Of a stretch of 64,000 nucleotides of DNA, positions 30,546 through 42,031 are shown piece after piece. The stretch spans positions 108,084,609 to 108,148,608 of the forward strand of contig CM077151.1 in NCBI GenBank assembly GCA_039583875.1, read 5' to 3'. The notes beneath the pieces were generated by a model, which searched no databases, had not been told where the DNA came from, and saw only the letters and a list, made by a program, of their open reading frames with translations. The stretch's first letter is position 1. Each line of letters begins with the position of its first letter. This stretch comes from Platanthera guangdongensis. Taxonomy: Eukaryota; Streptophyta; Magnoliopsida; Asparagales; Orchidaceae. The translations under genes and the position numbers were made by a program.

Positions 30546-32383
30546 TTAAAGACATAACTTAAATGTACTTGATGCGAATAGCTCCGGGTGTTGCTCCAGC
30601 ATCAGATCCCTCGGCTCCCAAGTGTGCTCCTCTCGTCCATGGTTGGACCACAGCACCGTCACAAGAGGGACCTTCTTCTTCCACAACACTCGGATGGCTG
30701 TATCGTCAATCCGGATCGGTTCCAATCTCACTGATCTATCAGGCTCTACCGGTCCGGCTGTAGTAGTAATGTGCTGCTCCGGCCGAAGGAGAGCTCTTCA
30801 CAAGGAAGAGACATGGAAGACGTCATGTAATGCACCCAACTCCGGTGGCAGCTGCAGTCGGTAAGCTAAGGGTCCGATCCGCTCAAGGATCAGGTAGGGC
30901 CCCATGTATCGTGGACTGAGCTTCTTGTGCCTCCGCACCCGAGAAACACCGTGTACTGGACGTATCTTCAAGAATACCCTGTCTCCAACCTGGAACTCCA
31001 CCTTCCGGTGCCGAGCATCATAATACTTTGCCTGCCTGCTCTGGGCCTCCAGTAGCCGATCCCTGATCAATCGAATCTGAGCCTCAGTATCCTCTATATA
31101 ATCAGATCCCAGAGCCCTGGTATCCACATCCTGAACCCATGATAGCGGTGTCCGGCATCTCCTCCCATAAAGCGCCTCGTATGGAGCCATCCTGATGCTA
31201 GCCTGGTGGCTGTTATTATACGAGAACTCGATCAATGGCAGCAACCTCTCCCAAGGCTTCCCCGTATCCAATATGCATAGTCTGAGCAGGTCCTCCATGG
31301 TCCGGATGGTCCGCTCGGTCTGTCCGTCGGTCTGCGGATGGAAGGCGGTACTAAAAGTAAGCCGAGATCCCAAGTAAGCATGCACGGCCCTCCACTCGCT
31401 CGAAGTGAACCGACCATCACGGTCTGAAACAATCGTCCTGGGGATTCCATGATATCTGATGTACTGCTCCACAAATAATCTCACCAGAACTGCAACTGGG
31501 GCATCCTTCCGAACTGGAATAAACCGCGCTACCTTGGTCAATCTATCCACTATAACCCATATAGAATCATGCCCAGAGTGGGAGCGAGGCAATCCGTGTA
31601 CAAAGTCCATAGCAATGTCCTCGAACTTCCACTCTGGAACTAGCAGTGGCTGTAGTAAACCTCCCGGGCTCTTGCATTCTGCCTTCACACACTGGAAGGT
31701 CTCGCAATGGGTCATAAAATCCGTGATCTCCCTCTTCATCCCGGGCCAATACATAGACCTCCGCAAATCTGCCCACATCTTGGTGTTGCCGGGGTGCACT
31801 GAATATCTCGAGCAATGTGCCTCTCGGAGTATGTCATCCCGGATACTGCCCCCTGCTGTTATGTAGATGCGCCCCCAGAACCGAAGAAGATCATCCTGTA
31901 GCATGTAGTCCTCGACCTTGCCCCTCTCTAAGGCACTGAAAATCGGCTGTAACGCAGCATCCAGCCTCTGATGTGCTCGGATGCGCTCCTGTATATCATC
32001 GCCGCTGATCACTGAGCTCAAATACTCTCTATATACAACAGGCTCGGTCTCGGACACCATGGTAATGTGCATGTCCTCCATCATCTGTAGCAGCTCTATA
32101 GACATCAATCGGGGCTCCGGTCCAGAAGTGTCGGCCCTCCTGCTCAAGGCATCCGCAACCGTGTTCACTTTTCCCGGGTGATAGTGGATCTTGTAATCAT
32201 AATCACAGAGGAACTCCAGCCACCTCCTCTGTCTCAGGTTTAGGTCCTTCTGCGTATCGGTATACTTGAGATTCTTATGATCTGAAAAGATATCACAATG
32301 AATCCCATATAAGTAATGTCTCCATATCTTTAGGGCGAAAACCACAGCCCCGAGCTCTAGGTCATGTACTGGATAGTTATGCT
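30546..32383 (-). pseudogene. Tek-3 RNase H, integrase and chromodomain (one stop, one shift)
   Basis: From about 32383 leftward: RNase H tail ([28 protein letters not shown]), integrase zinc finger ([33 protein letters not shown]), core ([39 protein letters not shown]), GPF-type module ([22 protein letters not shown]), then chromodomain (RIDDTAIRVLWKKKVPLVTVLW; EEHTWEPRDLMLEQHPELF). A single TGA at 30798-30800 separates integrase from the chromodomain in the same frame. A 1-base shift near 32385 separates it from RT. Otherwise open for more than 500 codons, so decay is recent. Confidence 0.93.
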
Positions 32384-33624
32384 CATGCTTTCTTCAACTG
32401 TCTCGAAGCATAAGCAATAACATGTCCATGCTGCATCAGGACTGCACCCATCCCCTGATAAGAGGCGTCCGTGTAGATCTGGAATCCTTCGCTCCCGGAT
32501 GGAAGCGCAAGAATGCGGGATGAGATGAGTCGGTCCTTCAGCTCCTGAAAAGCCGTCTCACACCGCTCTGACCAAACAAAATCTGCGTCCTTCTTCGTCA
32601 AGGACGTGAGGGGGAGTGCTATCCTCGAGAACCCCTCCATGAACTTGCGGTAATACCCTACTAGTCCCAAGAAACTGCGGATGTCAGATGCGGTCTTCGG
32701 CCCTGGCCAATCCCTCACTGTCTCTATCTTGGCCGGGTCCACTGCTAACCCAGCCCCACTGATTGTGTGCCCCAGGAATGCCACCTCCTGCAACCAGAAC
32801 TGGCACTTTGAAAATTTTGCGTACATCTGGGTCTCCCTCTGCCTCTGCAAGACCTGTGCCAAGTGCTCTGTATGCTCCTCCTGAGTCCGAGAATATATAA
32901 GGATGTCGTCGATGAATACAATCACGAAGCGGTCTAAGAAAGGCTCGAAAACACGGTTCATTAGACTCATGAATGCAGCAGGAGCATTCGTGAGCCCAAA
33001 AGGCATCACCGTGAATTCATATAATCCATAGCGCGAACTGAATGTCGTCTTCGGTATGTCCTCTTCCCTGATACGGAGCTGATAGTAGCCGGATCGCAAA
33101 TCTAACTTGGAGAACCAGAAGGCTCCCTATAGCTGGTCAAATAACTCATCTATCCGAGAAAGAGGATAGGTGTTGCGGACCGTGAACCGGTTCAGCTCCC
33201 GGTAATCTATACATAATCGCAGTGATCCGTCCTTCTTATTCACAAAGAGAACTGGCGCTCCCCATGGCGATGAACTAGGCCGCACAAATCCTGACTCGAC
33301 TAGCTCCTGTAGTTGAGTCCTGAACTCTGCTAACTCCCTGGGAGCCATCCTGTAGGGTGCCCGGGACACCGGCCTCGCTCCCGGTACTAGCTGAATCCTG
33401 AAATCCAAGTCTCTAGCAGGTGGTAGCCCGGGCAATTTCTCCGGGAATACGTCGGAGAAATCGCGGACCACCGGGATATCTGAGATAGTCGCTCCTGTTC
33501 CCACCATCTCGAAGCAGACAAGATAAACTTCTTCACCCTGCTCATGGGCCTTCACAGCCTGTACAGAAGATAACAGTAGGTGGCAAAATGGCTGGATACC
33601 TTCAACGATAACATGAGAGTCGCC
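32384..33624 (-). pseudogene. Tek-3 protease end and reverse transcriptase (one stop)
   Basis: Resumes protease codons after the palindromic insertion (LRH, then [12 protein letters not shown]), then the linker [21 protein letters not shown] and [46 protein letters not shown], catalytic FIDDILIYS near 32910, [28 protein letters not shown]. One TAG at 33127-33129 (from CAG) lies just before the [10 protein letters not shown] block. All RT catalytic aspartates are present. Confidence 0.92.
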
Positions 33625-33629
33625 ATGTC

Positions 33630-34057
33630 TGTAACAGCCCGGCCCATGGCACTCAGAGGCTGCGCACAGCATTTTTTATGTAACGGACTCAGAGGCTGCC
33701 GCACCATACCAATGGCCGCACAGCTTGGACCGCTATAGGGCTGCAGCCCAATACACCCCAATGCCTCTCCCGCCTGTTTCTCAGCAAGGCACGTTGTTGG
33801 CACTAGGTTTCGAACCCGCAACCCTTGATAGCCACTCTTCCAACAGGGCTCATCACCGACTGAGCTGCAGCTCAGTCGGTGATGAGCCCTGTTGGAAGAG
33901 TGGCTATCAAGGGTTGCGGGTTCGAAACCTAGTGCCAACAACGTGCCTTGCTGAGAAACAGGCGGGAGAGGCGTTGGGGTGTATTGGGCTGCGGCCCTGT
34001 AGCGGTCCAAGCTGTGCGGCCCATTGGTATGGTGCGGCAGCCTCTGAGTCCGTTACA
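33630..34057. mobile_element. Palindromic tRNA-like insertion in Tek-3 protease
   Basis: 428 bp flanked by atgtc at 33625-33629 and 34058-34062. Ends are TGTAACAGCCC and CCGTTACA. Bases 33679-34057 are a near-perfect palindrome centred at 33867/33868, arms of about 189 bp differing by a few transitions and one indel. Each arm holds an A-box-like AGCTCAGTCGGT next to the centre and a B-box GGTTCGAAACC about 40 bases out (right arm 33919-33929), the layout of a tRNA promoter. The left end has an extra 49 bp that begins like a second copy of the terminus. It could be a head-to-head tRNA-derived SINE, a TRIM-like element or a foldback cDNA. Confidence 0.85.
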
Positions 34058-34062
34058 ATGTC

Positions 34063-34380
34063 TTAGCGTGATCCTCCTGGACGGACAATCTATCTGGGCA
34101 TGGTTCCGATGCAACCAGGCCATGCCCAAGATCAAGTCAAAATCCTGCAGCTTCAGAATAGTTGTCGGCGCCTCAAATGCCTTGCCGCCAAACTCGGCCT
34201 CCATATCACAATGTGCAGTGGTCCGCAGCTCCGACCCATCGGGTAGACGCACCCTCATCTCTAGCCCAGGAAACCTCTCCACGCCTTCGAGTCCGTCGAT
34301 GAAGGTCTCGGATACGAACGAGTGTGAAGCACCCGTGTCGAAGAGAGTATGAGCGGGCTTGCCGCTGATCATAACTATGC
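34063..34380 (-). pseudogene. Tek-3 aspartic protease, first part (second exon start)
   Basis: Reads from the proposed splice acceptor at 34381: GIVMISGKPAHTLFDTGASHSF, with the DTGA active site near 34340, then FDLILGMAWLHRNHAQIDC and RRITLRH at the insertion point of the palindrome. The protease releases Gag and Pol products. The frame differs from that of gag, but is restored if 34381-34481 is removed. Confidence 0.88.
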
Positions 34381-34481
34381 CTGAGGTTTGTTTATGTGAA
34401 AGTTAATTGTTATCCTATAGTTCCAGGTACTATATATATATCATTGAAAATCCAAGAAAATTCATAATTAACTTCAAGTAC
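34381..34481 (-). other. Candidate spliceosomal intron at the Tek-3 gag/protease junction
   Basis: On the minus strand 101 bp starts GTACTTG after ACAG and ends CCTCAG before GC. It is about 27% GC by my count, within GC-rich coding sequence. ATTAAC about 25 bases before the acceptor could be a branch point. Removal joins ...EEVIT-G to GIVMISGKPA in one frame (split codon G/GC). Retention gives stop TGA at 34474-34476, two codons into the insert. The Tekay consensus runs through this point without a gap. Confidence 0.72.
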
Positions 34482-35602
34482 CTGTGATAACCTCCTCGGG
34501 ATTCCTTGGCTCTGTGAGGTCCAAGGCGTATATCTGCTCCTGCTCGCGTCTCCTACCGTGATATCCCCGACCTCGGCCTCGTCCTCGGCCTCGTCCTCGG
34601 CCCTGCTGTACTGGGGCCACTGGAGGTGGAGGAGGAGGAGGGGGATGGAATCGGTGCGGGCACTCTGACCTGATGTGCCCGGGCTGGCGGCATCCGTAAC
34701 AAATCACTTGTCGGTGGCCTTGGTCATCCTGTCTCCTCGGATCATGCATCTGTAGAGGTGGGGGAGCCAATGCTGGAGGAGGCCCCTGCTCCTGCCTGAA
34801 GTTGGGACGACGACGTCCCCCACCCTTTCCTGTATCCGATGGTCCTGCCTCTCTGAGAGCCCCTACTGCTCTCACCTGATGTCGACCCATCAAATGGTCT
34901 CTTCCCTCCGGCTCGCACCATCAGCTGGTCAGCCTCCAGCTTCTTTGCCATCTCGATGATCTTCCTAGATGTGCCATGAGAAATGAATAGCAAGGCCTGC
35001 CTCAAATCGTCCCTGAGGCCTCGGTAGAACCTCTTCGCATACCTCCTATCGTCGGTGTCCTGAATCCCCGCGAACCTGGCCAAGTGGGAGAACTCTCTCT
35101 GGTACTCTATCACTGATCTAGTCCCCTGCTTGAGGTTTAAAAACCTCTCCTCCAAAGCATCTCTATCCGTAGCAGAGACGAAGTGCTCCAGAAACACATC
35201 GCCAAACTCCTCCCATGATATCTCTGACAGCTCAAAGTCCGCATAAGTAGACTCCCGGACTGATTTCCACCATCTTTTCGCATGGGCCTCTAGCACAGAG
35301 GTGGCTAGAGGTACTGCCTGGCCGACTGGGCAGCTGATGCCCGCTAAGATCTCGTGTATGGCCTCCAGCCATTCTTCCGTCTTCACCGCATCCTCTGTCC
35401 CACGGTATGTCGGTGGGGACAGGCTCTTGAATGCACTCAGCCAGCTCGACCCCGGATTTGGCTGTGGAGCCGGGACTTGCTGGGCTCTGAAGGCATCCAG
35501 AATCGCCGTCAAGGTCTGCCCCAACTCCGTCTGTAGGAATGGAGTGGCAGCTGGAGGGGGAGGAGCCACATTTTGCGGCGCTGCGACCTGTGGAGGTTGC
35601 AT
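34482..35602 (-). pseudogene. Tek-3 gag (one 1-base shift)
   Basis: Starts at ATG 35602 (MQPPQVAAPQN); the open frame extends further upstream but into the primer site and LTR, so I reject earlier starts. Gag capsid-like block: FKSLSPPTYRGTEDAVKTEEW, WEEFGDVFLEHFVSATDR, FLNLKQGTRSVIEYQREFSHL, RFYRGLRDDLRQAL. A 1-base indel in a G run near 34817-34826 shifts the frame. After it come the CCHC knuckle CYGCRQPGHIRSEC and an RGRGRG tail with YALDLTEPRNPEEVITG at the proposed splice donor. Gag assembles the particle and binds RNA. Confidence 0.9.
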
Positions 35603-35785
35603 AAAGGTAAGGTTAAAGCAAAATTGGCCTAACACATTGTACTTTGTGGACCATTTATGTGACTTTACACATGGGCACACCACTGCTTCCGCTGCATAGT
35701 TTGTCCGCAAACTAATGCTCGGGCGGGGGTGGTCCCATATTGTGGACTTCTTTCTCATATGATCGTTGTTCAAGTGATACCAGTT
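35603..35785 (-). other. Tek-3 leader with primer-binding site
   Basis: TGGTATCACTTG (minus, 35771-35782) follows the 5' LTR end after three bases. It matches the initiator-Met tRNA site for eight bases, then diverges. The rest is short noncoding leader up to gag. Confidence 0.8.
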
Positions 35786-36531
35786 TGTAAGACCCCCCCT
35801 CCCCCTTACCAAGGAGGGCTACCGGATCTTATGCCCAGAATCGCCGTCTTACGGTGGCACTAACTCACGGGTTAGTCGACACCGCAACACGCCGATTCTG
35901 CCGGCTAGTACGATCATTTAACCTGTAGGCCAACATGAGAAGAAAGAAGTAAAAACTGCATATGAAACCATCAGTCCACAAGCCACATAGTACAATCATG
36001 TAAATGATATGAAAAGTACATCACAATAGTCCACAATAAAGTACAAATGAAAGAGTAAAAAGGGCTTATGCCCAGTACATCAAATCTCTCTCTCATAAAA
36101 TCATAAGTGCGGAAGCTATGCTAGAACATCAGATCTCGTCCCACCTGAGGACGCACAGTAGTGGTAGTAGCCTGCTGAAGCGGTATCTGCTCCTCATGTC
36201 CTGCCTCCTCGACGTGCTGGTGCTCCATCTCCACGGGCTCCTAAAAATAGTTGGTCACCGACCATTAGTCAAAAAGACTAAGTCGTTTCCTCCGCACTTC
36301 GCCCCGCAGCTCCTAGGCACCGAGCGGGAGGACGAAGCGGAGGACAACAAGGGGTAGCAAAGTGGAAGCAGGTGACAATATCTAACTAGAGTTGTAATAA
36401 GTAATGTAATTCTACTCTAGCAGTTCTAAGTACGGTACAAGTAATAAGAGCGGTGCAGTAAAGGAAAGTAAATAACAGTAATATGATCAAGTAAATAAAC
36501 TAAACTACCAATATGCTATCATCACAAATGT

Positions 36532-36575
36532 ACCCTAACTTATATAAATGCCCATACAAATATATAAGTTAGGGT
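36532..36575. repeat. Hairpin with GTATGGGC-type loop in Tek-3 right LTR, a
   Basis: Same perfect 15-bp stem and 14-nt loop as 26543-26586. Confidence 0.92.
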
Positions 36576-36590
36576 TTCCAGGAAATTTAA

Positions 36591-36630
36591 CTTATCATAT
36601 AAAAGAGCCCATACTAATTTATATGATAAG
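36591..36630. repeat. Hairpin with GTATGGGC-type loop in Tek-3 right LTR, b
   Basis: Same perfect 13-bp stem and 14-nt loop as 26602-26641. Confidence 0.92.
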
Positions 36631-39600
36631 GATCTATGAAGCGTATGACCTAATATGAATGAATGATATGATGCAATTTTATGCGCAGGCAAGTACAACT
36701 CACACACAACGACTCTGTGATCACAGACCTTTAGTTCCCACTTTTTGAGAGCTAGCATCACTCTCGGGTACCACCGCTGTGGCTATGGCAGCAGCGGAGC
36801 GTGCGTATCTGCTTCTAGACCGGTATGCACACTACCAAGCCTTAGACCCCTTTCATACGCCTCTGTACACGTCCAAGGTGCACTCTAGAGTCTCGCGTAC
36901 GTACTTTGCTGACAAACCCGTCAGTCTTGTTGGGTCGGATGTGCGTTATCGGGGATCGTCCTCCAGACCGCAGTGTGAAACAACCCACTGGCCCCTCTAA
37001 CTCTCACAACTGCCTGGTGCACCGTACTGCCATCGGTGTGACGAACGGCCAATACCGCATGCCCCGCCACGATATTTATGCACATGCAAGTAATTCGTAC
37101 CGAGCCTCCCGCTCGCAGGACCAAAACCCGTCCTGAATCCCTCAAACCCAAACCCGGGTGAGATCGCACATCAGTGCCTTTATACCAACTCCCTCCAACC
37201 CTAGACGGGCGAGAAGGTACAACAATGTCCTAACCTATTAAACTACTCTTGTCTACGGTTTATTATACTTAGAGATTTAAGGTTAATCCCAGGACTGCCC
37301 CCGGTATTCCCTGTGAAGGGCTCTCAAGGGGCACTAGGAACTGTGTTGGGATTACGCCCAGCGTTCCCTTTCGCAAGGATATTTATTTTAGTTGAAGACT
37401 ACCCATGTATCTCCCCAGCTCTCCTTATTGCTTTAGTACAACCCTAGTGACTTAAGGTGTTACCGGGAAGCCGACGGTCTTCCGCCGACCCCCACTCCAG
37501 TTGCTAACTAAGACTTGCACTTTTGATCGCTCACTAAGACAACTCTACCCACCAGGGTTACTCATGTTGAACTCTCTTACTTCTGCCGATAATCAATCCC
37601 CTGGTAACCCCTAAGGCAAGACCTATTTGTGTTATATGCAGGCCATGTCCTATGGTTACCCTAAAAATGTGATCTTCCAATCCTTAAGGCATCTTGCCTC
37701 TAAATATTTATCCTAGGGTGGAATAGACTAGGGGAACTACTCTATAAATTCTCATAATTTTTCTCGGCCAATTAGTCCTTTAATTAAATCTTTTAATTTA
37801 AACACTAGGTCATTTTACACATGAAGTAGTATGATTAAGTATCCACTGACCTAGGAAATTTATCCTGAGATGTATATTGATAACATATTGCGTCCTACAG
37901 AGTTTCATAATTTTCCTTAAATTATTTATTCCCATTTACTATTTAATATCAATTCCACACAAATTCCATTTTCCAAATGAAGTATAGGCATTATGTACTC
38001 AAAAATTCCAGAAATATTATAGAACTTTTAGGACACTAATTTATGACTATTGGCAGAGTATCATCAACATTTATTGTGAAATGGCCTATAAAATTCCATT
38101 ACAACATATTTACCAAAATGCCATTGTATTAATTTAACAAACAACAATGCATCCATTAATTCTGAGAAATTCATGCAAAACTAATAATACCATTTTATAG
38201 CAGTAGAATAAATTCCAAATTTTTCAGAGGTATATATCCATTATTTCAAGAATTAATAAAATAAGGGTAAAATGGGCAAGTTAAGATATCTACTCCAAAG
38301 GTTCTTCAAAAAAGAGGAAACATATTTTTCCTAAGTCAAATGTGACATTATCTATGCCTTGGCAAAAGTGTAGGATTTGTACTTGAGGAAAACCTATTTT
38401 CCAATTTTATTTCCCAAAATAGCTATATTTAAAATAAATTCCAATAAATGGAATTTTGAGCCCAAAAATTCCATGATTAATTTGAGGGGTGAAGTTTACC
38501 CTAATGAACCACTGAAAATAATTCCAAGACCTTGTCATGTCACCATTAGGCTAAATACACCATATTTGCATTTTTGCTAATTGCACACCAAGGCATAACA
38601 TAAGCTAACACATGCAAGTGGATTCTACAACTTGCATTGAACCCAAGGTGCTGAAAATTTTATCATGCACCAAGGATGTCCCCACTGACCTACCACCAAA
38701 ATTTGAGGCCATGGGGAGGAGTAGAACTCCTTATATTTCATTTATTTATATTTTGATATTTTAGCAAAAACTATAGGAAAATATTCTCTACAAATTCCTA
38801 AATTTTGGCAGGAGCTACGTATGCCCTAATCATGCATGGGCCCAAAATTTGGGGCCACGGTGACTAATAGTTTGACCTGGGCATCCAATTTAATTTCTGC
38901 CCTACTCTAGGACCAGTCCTAGGAGAAATGTCCTACAGGGCTGTACTCTACACCAAATCACACGTTTAGGGTGGCAAAGTAAAGATAAGACCCTTGTATA
39001 CATTTTTCATTAAGAGGCTAAGTTCTGGAAATGCCTCTAATAGGCCTAACATTAACATGCAAGGTGGCTGTAGAAATGTGACAGAAATTTCACTATTCAT
39101 TAAGGACATAACAAAATAATTTGATTTTGTTTTTAAATAATCAGCCGCACGAATCTTAAAGCAATTTTAACGGCATCCGTTTATCTCCTACCTCCAGCCA
39201 ACGGCAGGGATTGAATCTGGCTGGAGCATCTTTGCTGGCTATTTTCGGCCAGCTGAGGCGGCGCCACCCCCGGCCAACGGTGCCATCACCCTCACGGTGG
39301 TGGTGGCTATCGTTTCCCGGCGATGGGGCGCCGGGAGACGGAGGCGACGGCGATCCCGAGTGGTTTAGAAAGCTTGGAAAATTCTCTCATTTCTCCCATG
39401 GCATCGGGCTCAATGGAGCCCGATATCTCCCCTAGTTGATCTAGGATTCTAGTACGGGTAGAGGTGAAGTGAAACGGACCTGAGTGGCGGCGCAGCGGTG
39501 AGTTTGATGGCGGGTGGCCATTCCAGACCTTGCTCCGGCGAGATTTCTTGGATTCATTGTTCCTGCACTGTTTTCTTCGATCCAGTAATCGATTTCTACT

Positions 39601-40000
39601 CGCCTGAGCTCACTGAAGCTAATGGAGGGGGTGAATTGGGCTGAGGTGGGCTATATGTGGAGTTAACTCCAAAGTTAGCTCGGTTTTGAGCTTTGGAGGC
39701 TTCACCCAGCTGCCAAGTGGCTCACATCCATGGTTTTCTGCTGGAAATGAAGAGTGGAGGTCGGTCACCTGGTTTTGGGCAGCCAAAACTAACTGATGGG
39801 GTGGCCATGTGGCCACCATTTCCTTCATTTCTCTTTCTCTCTCCTCTTCTCCTAAAAATCCCAATTTTACCCCCTTGCATGTATTCTCTCTCCTGATTTA
39901 GAGGGGTAGGACTGGTCTTGTTCACTTGGGCTGACTATGGGACAATTTTGGTGGGCTTGGTTCAAGGGAAAATGACTTGATCTTCATTTCACTCCTTTAG

Positions 40001-40313
40001 GTCAATATGTTGACTTGTTTACTTGGGGAGTTGACTTGGTCAACCATGGTGGGTGGACTGACCCCACTTGGTGGGAATGGTTCTAGTGGCACCACCCAAC
40101 TTGGTTTGGGTCAAGGGGGTGCCCCACTTAGGTTAATTAGGCCTATGAGTGTGGGTTTGACCAAATTAAGCCCAAGGTTGACTTTGGTCAATTGGGGTCA
40201 AAATGTTGACCCAGTGACATACCCTAGGGTCCACTTAGATTGTCTTTAGGGTTAGGGCAATGTGGTGGGGTCATGGTGTGGCTAGGGTCCCCACTTAGGC
40301 TAGTTTGACCTAG
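40001..40313. promoter_or_regulatory. W-box cluster in Tek-3 right LTR
   Basis: Collinear with the left cluster. One site is lost (TTGTTGACTTGG became TTGTTTACTTGG near 40018). In this 5' LTR the cluster is in the promoter position. Confidence 0.7.
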
Positions 40314-40456
40314 TTTGACTATGGTCTTATAGTGGGCCCCACATGGCTACCACCCACTACCTAGGGCCAAACATAGTTGGACTTCCTTAAATATCACCCA
40401 TGCCTAACCCAATCTAAGTTGAGGGGTCCAAGAGTAACATGGGATGTTACACCCAG

Positions 40457-40960
40457 AGCATGCATCCCCACAAATTGGCCCCCAGGTCTTCGCGAGACAG
40501 GCCTCACAACAGCTCTCTCACAGAGCTACCGCCCACGGTAACACTTCCGTCGCACGGTATCTGGCAGAAATGTGTTTCTTCCTAGTTTTCTGGGTGCTCC
40601 TTCGGGTTAGTTCCCAAAGTTCCCTGCTACAATCTACCGCGTAGAAACCCGAAAAACAAACGCCACAGAGTCTTCTCCGGCAATACATGTATAATGAAAC
40701 ATCACAAATGCAGACCAACCCGTCCGGATGGGCTTCACACACCATGCCTATATCCGTACTTTGATTCCGAACTCTATATGCAAAACTACGGGGTTAATCC
40801 CCGAAAGAATACCTCACGATCACCGCACTCTTGTGGGAGAGGGTTTCATATGCAAAAGGAAGAGGACTTCACATGTCCAAGTAGAGAATCATTACCCTTT
40901 GCGATTTCTTCGGTGCCATGCCCAATATCTAGATGGATGGACGCGACCGCAACAACCTTG
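40457..40960 (-). repeat. Tek-4 3' LTR, piece 2
   Basis: Continues piece 1 after Tek-3. Related to part of Tek-S (about 43480-43900, opposite strand). Contains palindromic TACCGC/GCGGTA-type motifs (40522-40645). Ends with ccttg (40956-40960), the left target copy of Chv-B. Confidence 0.82.
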
Positions 40961-42031
40961 TGATGGCGTGCCCCCTCCTGCACCATTTGAAGCCGATGCT
41001 GACGATGCTGATGATGATCCGGTTGATAAGGCAATACAACTCAAGGACGTGAGGCAGCACGATGACGCTAACGGAAGGCTACACTACAACTTCCGCCCGC
41101 GGCGTGCTACAACCACTGCAAAGAATTAATCTTATTTATTTCATTTTCTTGAACTCTATTTTATATTTGGAATATAAAATTATCCTATGTTTAAGTGATA
41201 ATTTTATATTCATTGCATGTTCTGTTATTTTTAATTTTGAATAATTTTAATGTTGGTGTGCATTTAGCCATTCTGATGGATGAGATTACATCTCCATCAT
41301 GAATGGTTAAGGCTTGTTTGTAACTCCTATATAAGGAGGCTTCCTTATGAGATAATTAGAAATATTGAAACCTAATTTTCTCCTTGAGAAATTTCGGCCA
41401 AGAGGAGACTTCTCTAAGCCGCCACCCCCTAGCTTGTGGTGTGAAGCCGCCGCCCCCCCTTGCTCCCTCCATCCGTTCGGTGCGACTCCGGTGCGGCTTC
41501 CTTCGGTATGACTCCTTGGAAGAAGGTTGCAAACCCTTCGGTGTGACGCTGGTGGATCCGTGGAGAGAGTGATTCTCCCACAGTTATCTTGTGTGAAAAG
41601 CTTTCCGGTTGGGTAATCTCTTCCCTCTCCCTTGTGTGATTCTCTTCTTTAGTTGTGGTGGTTTCGCACTCGTTTTCTCCAGAAAGTTAATTTAATCGCT
41701 GCAAGTTTTGGATCGAAATTGCCGTTGCAAGGCTTTTTAATTCCAGATCGGGTGGATCCTATTTGCCTGAGCGTATCTTGGCCTATAGCCTTGGTCTTGC
41801 TCTCAAAAAGGAGTGGCAACCTTTGTGTTTTCTTGGGGAATATTCCGACTCAAATTTCCGATCGTTGTTTTCGAGTCGACCATTCCTCCTTTGTAATTTG
41901 TGTTGCGTTCTTGCGACGAGAAACTATTATGGGCGATAGGTGTTGTGTAGGTGCGGTAGATCTACGGCGTGTAGTGCATAGGTAGAGCGTTAGCTTCATG
42001 GAGGTCTCTGATTCCGGACACCCCTACATCA
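40961..42031 (+). repeat. Chv-B 5' LTR
   Basis: Starts TGATGGCGTGCC, ends ACCCCTACATCA. TATATAAG at 41328-41335 is a good TATA box. Four or so direct repeats of TTCGGTGYGAC lie near 41475-41550. The first about 170 bases duplicate the end of pol. Confidence 0.93.
41328..41335 (+). promoter_or_regulatory. TATA box of Chv-B 5' LTR
   Basis: TATATAAG in AACTCCTATATAAGGAGG, conserved at 49707-49714 in the 3' LTR. Confidence 0.75.

Larger units (their letters stand above)
25793..40451 (-). mobile_element. Tek-3: Del/Tekay-like chromovirus with giant LTRs, full length
   Basis: A 14,659-bp minus-strand element flanked by cccag at 25788-25792 and 40452-40456. LTRs are 25793-30460 and 35786-40451, about 4.67 kb each and closely similar (about 11 differences plus one 4-base gap in the first 760 bases by my count). 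The internal region is only 5.3 kb: gag, intron-like insert, protease, RT, RNase H, integrase and chromodomain. Lesions: a 1-base shift in gag, an inserted palindrome in protease, one RT stop, a 1-base shift before RNase H and one stop before the chromodomain. Confidence 0.93.
35786..40451 (-). repeat. Tek-3 5' LTR (4,666 bp)
   Basis: Collinear with 25793-30460. Contains the same two loop hairpins (36532-36575 and 36591-36630, stems unchanged) and the W-box cluster. Followed on the right by target copy cccag. Confidence 0.93.

Noticed and set aside
33868..33930. Functional tRNA gene
   Set aside because: A-box and B-box are present but I cannot build a convincing acceptor stem or anticodon arm; it is better read as a tRNA-derived promoter in a mobile element.
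33552..34352. Frames of 110-150 codons on both strands over the palindrome
   Set aside because: They read the inverted arms and mix them with protease codons; no independent gene is indicated.
35603..35812. Upstream extension of Tek-3 gag
   Set aside because: The extended frame passes through the primer-binding site into the LTR; ATG 35602 is the first start in the internal region.
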